Assembly (NCBI RefSeq): GCF_020509005.1
Contig: NC_063014.1
Span: forward strand, 4,526,001-4,590,000
Origin: Fulvia fulva
Taxonomy: Eukaryota > Ascomycota > Dothideomycetes > Mycosphaerellales > Mycosphaerellaceae
Direction of reading: 5' to 3'
Length of the DNA stretch: 64,000 nucleotides
In this document: piece by piece, positions 10,811 through 20,665 of the stretch
Numbering within the stretch: position 1 is the stretch's first letter
Layout of the letters: each line of letters begins with the position of its first letter
Position numbers and translations under genes: made by a program
The notes under the pieces: generated by a model
What the model saw: only the letters and a program-made list of their open reading frames with translations
What the model was told of the DNA's origin: nothing
Database searches by the model: none

Positions 10811-11130
10811 GCTAGCTGTGCAAGCCTGTTGAAATGCATCGCTGGGCATGATACTTTGTTGGTGATGACCGGCACTGCAAGATATGCATCTTCATTCGTA
10901 GACCCACGTTGTTCACTTCGAATGGCTCCAGGATATGCTTGCGATTGATTAGACCTACGCTACTCTGGATCACCGGGTCATTGACTGCATACGCAGCAAT
11001 CTTTTGATACCCAGCCGAGGTTTTGGCATGGTCTGGTGTTTTCCATGCCTCGATGACAGCTCTTCTGCACCCCAAGTATGCGGGAGGATAGCATACTCAG
11101 GCAATGACTGTCCATATCCGACGCCAAGCC
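10811..11130 (-). pseudogene. Decayed HET-domain fragment
   Basis: Read on the minus strand from about 11130, the frame gives PEYAILPHTWGAEE at 11100-11060, which matches the start of a HET domain (usual form YAILSHTWG.EEV). The continuation that should follow (an EAWKTP segment and then SAGYQKIAAYA, resembling the usual GY.KI..A block) is in a different frame. An indel therefore separates them at about 11060. The WIDTCCID-type motif expected next is missing, and a stop follows at 10812. I infer a frameshifted, internally deleted remnant. An intron cannot explain the shift, because the two pieces abut directly within a conserved block. Confidence 0.6.
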
Positions 11131-11382
11131 AAGGTTGAGGAAGGGGCGGCTTCAGTATACGTTATCCTCATTATGAATCTCTGTGGTGCTATGGGTAGTC
11201 TTGTAACATTATACACTTTTTGAACCAGAGACCGTCGTTACTCATACTTTTTCTGCCGCAATTGCCCGTCCTCGCGTCACAACTGCACATGATTCCCATC
11301 CAACGCCTTCGCCATGTCGTACGAACGTCTATTCTGAAGAGCGAGAAATTCCAAATGAACGGCAGAAGATGGCCTGGATCGC

Positions 11383-12590
11383 CTAGTTGTAGTCGGGAGG
11401 CGATGCGGCTCCGGCACTGGTGGGCACCTGGCCGTGTCCGTTGCCCTCACGCATGACTTCCAGAGTGTTGGGAAAGTATGGCTCAACGCCCCAATTGCGA
11501 AGGTATGCGCCCGTCTTCTCGATGCGCTTGATCTCGCGTTGTACGCCCCAGCTGTCGCCCTCCTCTCTGAAGCGGCCCTTAGCCACATCAACCATGGCGT
11601 CGTCCAGGCGACCGTAGAACGCTCTCCGCTCACGCAAATCTTCCTCGTCTCCATTCTCAAGCCCTCCATGTGAGTTGAGGTTGCCTCCCAGCTTCAGGAG
11701 CAGATCGAAAGCGTAGCGTGGTCCTGATGGAAGAGAGCTCAGTCGGCCAATGTCTGGCAGGAACTTGAGCATGCATGCTGAGAATGAGGGCGTAGGTAGC
11801 GAGTCGTTGAGGTCATCTTGTAGACGGTGGAGGTCGAAGTTCACGATCGTGATCTTGCGGTCGAGCTGTGCGTTCAGTGTCGCGGCGGCGTGGGTTGGCG
11901 AAGCTTGGTGAGAGGATTGGTCCATCACTTGCGCGATGCTGGCCGGGACGTCTTCGAGCGCATTAGTACAGACCCACCAATGAACGGTATCAATGCTGAA
12001 GATATGATCTTACCTGGCCTCAGACCTCGCTTGTCAATCCACGCATGCACTTCACCCCGCTGCCTCTCCAATGCATCAATGTACGCCTTCAGGTCCGCGA
12101 CCTCGCCTTCCAAATTCTCAATCTTATCAGAGTATGGTCGGATGGCCTGGTTGAAGGCCTGCAGCAACAGATCTGGTGCGCCTGCGGTGCCTGTCTTGTG
12201 CGCACTGCTTGGTGCACTGTCGTATCCCCCACCTGCGCTGGCTCCGTAGCCGTTCGACATGTTCTGTCTTCCTGTTGACTGATCCCGATACTGATACCGG
12301 TCCTGGCTAGACACTTCTGTTGGTCGATCTCGCCTCGCGTACATGTCCTGCGACTGCGACGTATCCTTTGGCACTGGGTCGGCCAGTTGCGGCGGTGCGG
12401 CGTTGCTTGCGCTTCTGATGGGTACACCTTGATCGTGCTCGAGATCTGTGGGACTCTGTACCTGCGGTGCGACGGCGTACTTGTCGTCGTAGGACGCTGA
12501 ATTGGTCTTGGAGTCGTGGCGGGAGTCGTAGCTGTCGACGTAGGATTGGCTGTTACTGCGGCTGCGGGAGAGGCGTTTGAAGAAGACCAT
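11383..12590 (-). CDS. Conserved fungal protein with coiled-coil segment, unknown function
   Basis: Two exons, 12590-12014 and 11951-11383, giving 381 aa. The 62-nt intron has a GTAAGA donor, a TACTAAT branch point and an acceptor at 11952-11953; the splice joins GLRP to DVPASIAQ. The N-terminal half (MVFFKRLSRSRSNS...) is Ser/Tyr/Gln-rich and disordered. A heptad-like stretch (IENLEGEVADLKAYIDALER) precedes a globular C-terminal part with LNAQLDRKITIVNFDLHRLQ and KFLPDIGRLSS, followed by Arg/Glu-rich helices. I recognise it only as a conserved uncharacterised ascomycete protein. A naive reading splits it into two overlapping ORFs; the splice is strongly supported by frame and signals. Confidence 0.8.
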
Positions 12591-13406
12591 ACTGATGGGA
12601 GGAGAAGGAGGGAACAGGAGCGGAAGTATGCGGGCAATACCATGAAGCGCTTAATAGTTTCGGTGGTAAGAAAGGATGTTGGCGTGCTCTGACCCAGCCG
12701 TCAACTTGGAAAGTGGTATATGGGGTGGTTGGTGTAATTTGAAGCTATCGTCTAGTTCTAGCATTGCGTGGCAGCGTGGGAGGCTGGAGAGGTACATCCT
12801 AGAGCACTTGAACGCCTTCCCGGCTCGTGTCACGTCTGTGCAACCACGCATCGCTGTTTCGAGACATGACGGGATACAGGAAGACGCTATGCAGTACCTC
12901 TGCAGCCATACGAATTAACGAATCTGGATGGCTGGCAGGAGCCCCAACTTTTCATCTCAGTTCCCTGCTCCTCTTCTGCCATGCACAATTCGATTGTTGG
13001 CACTTCACTATACAACAGCAGACTCCTGCGTGTTTATCATAGCACTCTGGCCGTTCTGCTGACCTGCTGCCCGCTGGGGCATGTCCATCATGTCCGCCAA
13101 ACAACAAGTATTCTCCAGACAACAGCCGTCAAAAGCAAGCTATGCATACCTGACATGCAGAGTTGACATATGGTACGGACTGTGTGAACGACTACTCAAT
13201 CTGTATCAGTATCATCTGTCTTCTGTTACTCATGCTTCGCTGTCAAACTCGTTGGTCAGAAGCTCTCGCCTGTTTCATACCGTACGCAAGTCTGAGGACA
13301 GCGACATGTTGAGGACATGTCCAATCTCTACACATGTCTCCCGCTCTTTCCCATCCATCATGCCTATCACACAGCCAAAATCTCCCATGCATATCACACA
13401 GCCAAA
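12591..13406. other. Intergenic region
   Basis: Divergent upstream region of the conserved gene at 11.4-12.6 kb and the RING gene. Just before the RING ATG there is an imperfect direct repeat of a TATCACACAGCCAAAAT unit (13370-13410). An in-frame upstream ATG at 13317 could extend the RING protein by 30 residues. Nothing else is supported. Confidence 0.45.
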
Positions 13407-14351
13407 ATGTCTACACCAAGCTTCAGAGCCGAAGTACGCACACCATACCGCTCATACACCACTCTCCGTGAACCACCAACCCCAATCCGAATCCCAATTC
13501 ATAATGACGCCAGCAAGATGGCGCTCCCGGACAAGAAGACCTTCCTGGACCGACATATCAAAAGACTGGGTCGATCCGTGCCCGACCTAGACGACTGCTC
13601 CATCTGTAGCGAGGAAATGTGCTTCCCAGCCGAGCTACCCTGCGGCGGCAAGCACGTCTTCTGCCAAGACTGCATAGAGCGCTGGTTCAAGCAGGCTACC
13701 ACGTGTCCGCTCTGTCGACAAGTACTATTCAGACAGAAGCTCAGGCTCCCATTTGGTGTCCCGTTGGAGATGCCCAGGCGCCCCGGCCCGTCCACGATTG
13801 AGCTCCGGGAAAGCCTCCGGGTTCCGGTCGGAGAGACCGACCCAATCTTCACGCGTCGGACAGGAGATATGCAGTACTCACAGGATCGTCCGCCGCCGCC
13901 GCCGCCGTTTAATCATGTCACGGAGATGCGGCAGCATGTCGAGGAAACCTTTGAGCCGAACGTAGCCGGCACTATGCTGCGAATCATTGACGCAGCCGGC
14001 GAGGCGGCCATGAGGCTAACAGAAGGCTTGTGGCCAACAGAAGGCTTGAGGCCAACAGAAGGCTTGAGGCCGACAGAAGGCTTGAGCAGACTGGAGACGG
14101 TGCATGAGGAGGATGAGAGTGAGCAAGAAGAAGAACAGGTCAGGAACTGGGACGGAGGCCTTCTCGGTCCACTTACGAGGGCGTGGGAGTCTGCTGCCGA
14201 AGGAGCGGTGAATTTGTTCGAGTATGTGCGCGACACTGGCTTGCACGAAGACCAGGTAGGTGATGACGGAGATGAGGCTTTCGGAGGAGGATGGATGTGG
14301 TTCCTGTGTAATCTTCCGCGGCCACGATATCATCAGTCACGGCTCATGTGA
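13407..14351 (+). CDS. RING-finger protein (putative E3 ubiquitin ligase)
   Basis: About 314 aa from the ATG at 13407 (344 aa from 13317). A C3HC4 RING starts at CSICSEEM and continues through LPCGGKHVFCQDCIERWF to TTCPLC, with all eight metal ligands present. It is preceded by a basic helix (DKKTFLDRHIKRLG). RING proteins of this type recruit E2 enzymes for ubiquitin transfer; the substrate is unknown. The middle region contains four hexapeptide repeats of the form L(R/W)PTEG encoded by a perfect-length 18-bp tandem repeat. The rest is acidic and then low in complexity. There is no transmembrane segment and no close neighbour of related function. Confidence 0.8.
   Translation: MSTPSFRAEVRTPYRSYTTLREPPTPIRIPIHNDASKMALPDKKTFLDRHIKRLGRSVPDLDDCSICSEEMCFPAELPCGGKHVFCQDCIERWFKQATTCPLCRQVLFRQKLRLPFGVPLEMPRRPGPSTIELRESLRVPVGETDPIFTRRTGDMQYSQDRPPPPPPFNHVTEMRQHVEETFEPNVAGTMLRIIDAAGEAAMRLTEGLWPTEGLRPTEGLRPTEGLSRLETVHEEDESEQEEEQVRNWDGGLLGPLTRAWESAAEGAVNLFEYVRDTGLHEDQVGDDGDEAFGGGWMWFLCNLPRPRYHQSRLM
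14014..14085 (+). repeat. Four 18-bp tandem repeats inside the RING gene
   Basis: Four consecutive copies of GGCCAACAGAAGGCTTGA with single-base changes (14014-14031, 14032-14049, 14050-14067, 14068-14085). The unit length keeps the frame and encodes a hexapeptide, so copy number can change without disrupting the protein. Confidence 0.9.
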
Positions 14352-14878
14352 GGGAGAAGGGAAAAGAAAGAGGTCGGTGCAGAGAGCCAGAAACATCCGC
14401 TTCTCGGTCGCAATACCTTTGCGTCCCTCATCTACCTTTGAGGCGACAGGCTGCGTTGCAATGCACGTTTTGCCCACCCGTCCTCCCTGAGAAAGGGGGA
14501 CCTTGGATGTTGGATTGGATATATTGGTGGATTTGGATAGCTACATAGACTGCTGCTACTGCCAAGCAAGCGAGCAATTTAACACGTGTGCAGTGACTCT
14601 TGGGTTGGCCCTGGGCCTTTTTGCAACCCTACAGGCTCGCTGCTACGCGCTTTGCAACCCCCAAACATTCTCATTGTCTGACAGTGTGCAGAGCGAAGAA
14701 AGCACAGAGAGAACTTTATACAACGTCTTCCATTACCAACCAATTAGACAATCCTGATGCGCATCATGTAGCGCATTTCTAGCAGTCCTGTACACCAAGC
14801 GCGGCAAACCTCATTAGCAGCGCGGTATCCATCAACTCCAGCGAAACCCAAGTACTTTTCTTTCCAGCCTCTCCCATC

Positions 14879-16566
14879 TCAAACAAACTTCACCTTGTTG
14901 CAGTCCTTGCACGGCCGCAGAGCCCCCATGTACTGCTTCGACTTCTTCAATTCATAGACGTAATCAGCCCACCTCGCCGCACTAGCAATCCTCAACGCCA
15001 TCAACCCACATCCCTTCGTGGAGCCATGTCCATACTGACTATTGTGTCCGTTCAATCCAGCCACCATCTTGACAAGCTCACACTGACAGATAACCTCTAC
15101 CGTAACAGGTGGCCGCACCGCCGCAACAGCAGCAGCAAGCTCGTCACTCATCGTGAAGTCCTGATGTAGCGCCCACTGTCCCGTTGCCGAAGCGGCAGGC
15201 GTAGTGAGGGTGAAGTTATACGTGGCGTACCCCAGAAACTGCACCCCAGCCCAGCAAGGACGCACCATGTCGAACTTGTACTCCTGAATCAGGTCGATGT
15301 AGGAGCCTAGAGTGGAGAGGTAGCCGACTGTGCAGCGCTCGGCGACGGTGCGGTGGTCGAAGTGGAAGGTCTTGTTCTCGGCGCAGAAGATTGGCATGAT
15401 TTCGTGGCGGAGTTGGCGGCAGGTGTTGGCGAGGCCGGGGACGATGTTGGGAGCTTCGCGGTGGGTGCATTTGCCTTGGTCACATTCGCCGGTCTTGAGG
15501 ATGATTTTGATGGAGCCGGAGGGGTTGACTGCTACGAGGCGGTATATGGTGTTTCGGAGTTCGCCCGGCAGCTTTTGGAGGGTGCCAATGTCTGATACTG
15601 GAGCTTGGTCGAGGGACTGGATGGGAGGTCAGTACAGAGGCTGGTATGATTGAGGGTGCAGCATGTGTGATAGGGTGGGACACATACCTCGTGCTGGGCG
15701 GACAGCGTTACTCCGAGATCACCCATGGAGAGTACTGACGTCCAATCGTCTGACTCTTGCTTCTTCTTCTCACGCTCAGCTTTGATCTTCACGACAGCCG
15801 TCTCAGCAGCTTTCTGCGATCGTGTTAGCTCACACTCGAGTAAAAAGGTCTTCCCAAGGCGAGTGCGAGTTCGACTTACACTCGGGAAGTCAGGGAAGAC
15901 TTCATCCATGTTGTCCATATCGCGTCTGACGAAAGCGCTCTTGGCGGCTTTCTTGAAGATGTCTGGTGTAGGAATGCGTCCCAGACGGGCTCCACCATCA
16001 TCATACTGCGGTTGCTTAGAGAAGTACTGCTCGACCGAGTCGAGTGAAATTGATGGGTCAAGCGGGATCTGGAAGGTGCCCATCTGAGGCACGCCACGAC
16101 GAGGCGCGATGTTGGGATGGATCTCCGCCAGTGGCTTGCGGTGTTGTGGGCGGTGGCCGCGGTCTTGCGGCTTGAACGGATGGAATGCTAGTGGAGCGGG
16201 CATAGCATCAGTGACCAGTTTGTGATTGTTGTGCTGGTAAGACGGACGGGAGGCTGGGTGGTCCTGGTGAGGTGCTCGAGTGGCGAAGGGAGCTACCACG
16301 CGGTCTGGAGCCATGTCCGGGACAGTCGGTGGTGGCGGTTGACGGGACAGTGGAAGCAGTGGTGGTGCTAGAAGCGCCCGCAGTGGTCGAGGGGCGGGAT
16401 TTGGTGGTTGAGGGAACACTGGCGGAGGATGTGATGGCGGAGGATATGCTGGCGGTGGCGGCGCGCTCTCCTGCTTCTTCTCGTCTTCGCGATTGCTCTT
16501 GATGGCCTTCATCTTGTCGTGTAGCTTGTTCACCTGCTTTTTGATCATCAGTATTGGGGCGTTCAT
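14879..16566 (-). CDS. Three-exon LPxELRN-family protein with proline-rich N-terminus
   Basis: Exons 16566-15880, 15813-15688 and 15616-14879 give 516 aa. Introns are 66 nt (GTAAGT donor, GCTAAC branch, CGCAG acceptor) and 71 nt (GTATGT donor, CATCCAG acceptor); both keep the frame. The N-terminal third is a basic helix followed by a long Pro-rich, disordered segment. The C-terminal exon has LQKLPGELRNTIYRLVAVN and then ANTCRQLRHEIMPIFCAEN, the paired motifs of the LPxELRN/2EXR-like family. It ends in a Cys-containing CKDCNK segment. Its length and N-terminal domain set it apart from the short members at 1.3, 38.8, 39.7 and 47.4 kb. Function unknown. Confidence 0.82.
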
Positions 16567-16854
16567 CCCGAGCAGGAACTATCTAAGGCGGGCGGGACAA
16601 TGGCTTGGGCTTTTCTGCACGGGCAGTTTGCAGCTTGTTGTGAGTACGAGTGAAAGTGAGAGCAAACCCGAGCTTTTCTCGCGCAGCGGAAGCTGTCGAT
16701 ATAAGGTTCCGCTAGCCGTTATTTCAGATGTTAGCCGAGCGTGCGTGCGGATCACGAGATTCTTCTCCCAACAGATGAACAGATCAACAGATCAACCACT
16801 TCTGTTCACTGACTTCTGCTCGAGACACCAACCCGCCGGAACAAACACGACAGC
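16567..16854. promoter_or_regulatory. Divergent promoter region
   Basis: 288 bases between the start codons of two divergent genes (LPxELRN protein and zinc-finger-like protein 1). No specific element is recognised. Confidence 0.4.
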
Positions 16855-18130
16855 ATGGCAGACAATGCAGCTCTTGCTGCGCAGCTAGCGCAAGTGCAAA
16901 GGAAGAGGCAGCAGCTTCAAGAGCTGATGGATCTTGAACGTCAGGAAGCTGACATCACCGCTGCATTGCAAGTTGTAGGTATATCAGAGTCTTGAGGCAT
17001 GACATACGCTGACGACTTTCGAGCAGCCGGCGCATCACACGGGTCGAAATTTCTTCAACCCGCTGCCAACACTGCCAGCGCCACCAGCTCAGCCTGCGTT
17101 CGTGCAAGACGCAAAGCCCCACCTAGAAGGCTCAAGAGAACAGCCCATTGCGCTTGATGAGACCCCGCCACCATCGCCACGCACAAGGATCAAGCGTGAG
17201 GAAGAGGAGCATTTGGCCCTTCTGGGTGAACTCGACTCCTATGTACAGCAGGTCAGGTCCCCAGACATGGTTCTTGAGAATGGGCCCATTCCCAAGACCG
17301 AGGAGCGCAAACGTGGCAAGGCTTGCGCCGAGTGTCGAGCACGCCGAGTGCGTTGCAAGCACAGGAATCGTGAACCGATTTCTCCAGAAGCAGAGACCAT
17401 TGCACCAGTGTCCCCTCGTAAGGCAAAGTCCAAGGCCAAGGCCAAAGCCAAAGCCAAACCACTCGACCAGGCGCCAAGTAAAGGACAGTACAGCTCAGTC
17501 AGTGAAGACGCCAATTACGAGAGCATCATCAAAGCAGTCGACAGCGATGACTACGTTGAGCTAGCATGTCCTTTTTGCCAAGCTAATTGCTACATCAATC
17601 ACCGAAAGAACCTGTTCTTTTTTCGAGGAGCAGCGGGACTTGTGGGCCATATCTCCATATGTCATGCATCGCAGAAATGGGAGGGATTCAGAAACCGCTC
17701 AGTCGCCGAACGCTGCGTTCGTCGCACTCTAACCGCCGAGGAAGCCGATGCTGTTCGCAACGGTCGGCACGATGTCTTCGTGGTAGACCAAGTCTTGGCG
17801 AGCGGTGCTGAGGAGGGCTCGCACGTGAAGAAGGAGCGTCGAAAACGGAAACGTGGAGAGATGGGAGGCCGGGTACTTGACGACACTATTGCCGGTGTAG
17901 AAGAGGACGAAGTGGCCGCGCCACCCATCAGCACTGAGCGGAAGTCGCCGTCGACACGAGCGAATTCCACCAGGCTGGTCAAGGAGCCAAGCAGTGGAGC
18001 TGAAGATGTTGCAAAGCTCAGACATGGCCATGCCATCCCTGGGCCAGAGACGAGAGCGAGCAGCATGGTGACCGACAACGGCAAGCGAGCGCGAAAGACT
18101 GCTCCCGGAGGACCTCTGGGTCATAGGTAG
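16855..18130 (+). CDS. Zinc-finger-like nuclear protein, family member 1
   Basis: Exon 1 16855-16974 (40 codons, coiled-coil start MADNAALAAQLAQVQRKRQ) and exon 2 17027-18130 give 407 aa; the intron has a GTAGGT donor and a GAGCAG acceptor. Exon 2 has the first half of a Zn2Cys6-like motif (ACAECRARRVRC) without the second Cys triplet, followed by basic KAKSKAKAKAKAKP. A second possible zinc site is CPFCQANC...GLVGHISICH (C-x2-C ... H-x4-H), and a basic C-terminus follows. The architecture suggests a nuclear DNA- or RNA-binding protein. I know no named family. The next gene and the broken gene at 43.0-44.3 kb share the N-terminal coiled coil and the C-x2-C...G..G(L/I)..H motif. Stop codon TAG. 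Confidence 0.72.
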
Positions 18131-18363
18131 TGCACCCCTCACTTTGGGTGCGACTGGGCTTCACATGCTCGTGCAAGTAGCAGCTCGTGCCTCCCCTCAT
18201 ATGTAATGCAGCCTTTCCTTGGTTACTTCTCTTTCTTCCACCTCTTTGAGACACCCTTTCATCACTTTGAGACATACATCCACCACGTGGGTGAGATATC
18301 CACCACCACAATCCATCTCACCACATCATTCATATCATCTGGGTCATTGACAACAGCACCACC

Positions 18364-19387
18364 ATGGCCGATTACAATAGACAGCAACTGAAGCGTCGGC
18401 TAGACGCTATCGACGAGCAGCTCGAGCTGATGAGGGAACGACGGCGCATAGCTGATATGCTCGCCGAGGAGCCGGAAACAGTGCAGACAGCAAAGTCGGA
18501 GTTGCCTATCGCAACAATCTCACTTCTTGACGCCGACGATGAGGATTTGATTGTGGTACAGAGCCCAATCAAGTGTGAGGAGGATTTCGAAGACGCCAAA
18601 CCACGTGTCACATGCGCCGTTCCCAGCTATGCCAACCTCGATGCCCTTTGGTGGTTCGGCAGATCCGCCTGTGCACGGCATCTGCCAGACTCAAGCTGGC
18701 CACGCTGTTCTTACGAATGCTGTTGTCCCGGCTGTGGACTCGACAGCGCCAGCACCTGCGCTGGTGCTAACGCCGTCTCCAGTCCAGGTACAGCAGCAGA
18801 AGGCTCCAGCTCATCCCGCTGCTTACAGAGACATCAGCATAACTCACCATCCAAAATTCCTGACTCTTGTCCAAAAAGGCAATGGCAACGGCTATTACGA
18901 GCTCCGCTGCTGGCACTGCGGCGGGAACTGGAGTCCACTTAGAAAGAAGTTCCTCGATGGGGTTGGGGGCATTCGACGCCACGTCACTAGTTGCCACCAG
19001 GGACAAGCTCCGGCGAGTGGCATGACAGATCGTCAGATCGTTGAGTCGCCCAAGGTGCGCGAGCTCACCGTCATGGAGGTGGACGACATGGTTAAGCGAA
19101 AGAAATGCGCCTATGTCATCCCGGAAATGCCACTTGCTCGTATGCCAGTATCCGCGGAAGGCAGACCCAGAGGAAGGCCAAGGAAGTCTGTCGAGAAGAA
19201 TGGCAAAAGTGCACGCAGTGCGTCAGCCACTGTTGTCCAAAAGCGCGACAAAGCCGGGCGCTGGAGCAGACCTGCCAGCGAGACAGAGTACCATCCGAGA
19301 GACACGGATGATGAGGATCAGCCGCCACGCTCCGGTACGTCGATGGCCAGACTGGAGGCCGCGAAGAAGTATCGACGTCTCAAGTAA
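18364..19387 (+). CDS. Zinc-finger-like nuclear protein, family member 2
   Basis: Exon 1 18364-18574 and exon 2 18627-19387 give 323 aa. The 52-nt intron has a GTGAGG donor and a TTCCCAG acceptor and joins QSPIKS to MPTSM. The N-terminus MADYNRQQLKRRLDAIDEQ is a coiled coil like that of member 1. The shared motif reads LRCWHCGGNW ... GVGGIRRHVTSCH, giving C-x2-C and H-x4-H ligands. An AT-hook-like GRPRGRPRKS lies in the basic C-terminal part. The lengths of the two upstream regions and the same orientation suggest a tandem duplication with member 1, followed by strong divergence. Probably nuclear and DNA-binding by inference; function unknown. Confidence 0.72.
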
Positions 19388-19631
19388 GAAAAATTCGAGA
19401 GCATCGAGCCGGCCTCCAACGTCGAAGCTCTCCATCACACGAAGATCTCTCGGCCTGCGACCTTTCCACCAATCCAGCAGAAACTCAGATGTACGATATA
19501 GCCTTTGCTTTCGGCTTCAGCGGCATTCGACTCCCGACGATGTTTCTGGTTCCGGTTTGATGCTTGAGCGTGTATCATAGCGTGCGACTTAGTCTTAAGC
19601 AGCAATGCATCTCTGGGTGCCTTCTACCTTC

Positions 19632-20357
19632 TCATCTTTCATTCTCAAAGTTTGCAGCCTGTCTCTCTGCCGTCTCTTGCACTCGTTCATGCCGAATCTC
19701 GTCCTCCTCCTCCCGGATATACTCCCTCAACACCTGCTCAACATACTCCTTCGGCATACCTTCCTTGACGGCATCTGCAATGCCCTGGTTCATTCTGTAG
19801 ACATACTCCTTCTTGATGTCGCCCACCTTCTTCAAGTTCCGATTGATGTAAAGCAACATATCTATTTTCTTCGATCTCTTGCTGGGATCTGGTCTTCCCT
19901 CTTTACTGTCGTTATGCTCAGCTTCTGCAGGCCAAAACTCACACCCGATCTGCTCTTTCTGGTAAGAAACCGGCACACCCTCATTCCGGTCAAGTCTCTT
20001 CTCATCCTCTGTCTCTAAGCTGTAGACAAGACCCCAGACTTCGTTACTGTAGTCGTGCTTCTTCTTTCCGTCTGCCTCCTCCTCGATCTTGCGCCCATCG
20101 TTCGTATGCTCCTTCTCAATGACATTCGCATAACCTCTCTCGTAAATGATCCACTCATACCCCTTGAGCCTCGCAAGACCCCAGTATCTCGAAGTGGGAC
20201 AACGCGTTCGCATTTGTTCGCGCCAGAGATTCGAGCCGTAGGCGAAGTAGATGGTCTTCTTTGTGGAGGATGAGGAAGGTAGAGGCATTGCAGGGAAATG
20301 GGGATTGGAGGAGCAAGAAAGGCTGATGTTGAGGGAGGAGGAAGGAGAAATATCCAT
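19632..20357 (-). CDS. Gamma-glutamylcyclotransferase-fold protein
   Basis: About 241 aa from the ATG at 20357 (MDISPSS); an ATG at 20474 would add 39 residues and one at 20288 (MPLPSSS) would remove 23. The motif TIYFAYGSNLWREQM is the substrate loop of the GGCT/AIG2-like fold, and the EVWGLVYSLE block holds the conserved strand. Enzymes with this fold release 5-oxoproline from gamma-glutamyl peptides in glutathione turnover. The C-terminal half is highly charged and helical (EYVEQVLREYIREEEDE), which is longer than in the minimal enzyme and common in fungal members. Substrate not predictable. Confidence 0.82.
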   Translation of the reverse strand: MDISPSSSLNISLSCSSNPHFPAMPLPSSSSTKKTIYFAYGSNLWREQMRTRCPTSRYWGLARLKGYEWIIYERGYANVIEKEHTNDGRKIEEEADGKKKHDYSNEVWGLVYSLETEDEKRLDRNEGVPVSYQKEQIGCEFWPAEAEHNDSKEGRPDPSKRSKKIDMLLYINRNLKKVGDIKKEYVYRMNQGIADAVKEGMPKEYVEQVLREYIREEEDEIRHERVQETAERQAANFENER

Positions 20358-20665
20358 AACGCTGGTGGTTGACGACTCAAGGCTGTGATCTTGAGAGGAG
20401 AGTGTATGTCTTACATTTTGTCTAAGGTGTATGTTGTGAATGAAAACGCGATCCGATGTCGTCAAGCACGTCACGTCTCAGGTCCGAGGTTACACCACAA
20501 TACGCCAAGACAATTACATTGACCAGGAACTTGAAGGCAAGAAGGGGATCCTGGTTGAACATTATAACGCTCATATACATCATTTACCGCATGCACGCTC
20601 ATAGCTCTATTCGTACCGATACAGTCATGACCCTTCAACGCCTTTTACCCAACGTCAAACATCAG

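Noticed and set aside
17310..17400. Complete Zn2Cys6 transcription-factor domain in zinc-finger-like member 1
   Set aside because: Only the first Cys-x2-Cys-x6-Cys half is present; the second Cys triplet does not follow, so a canonical binuclear cluster is not supported.
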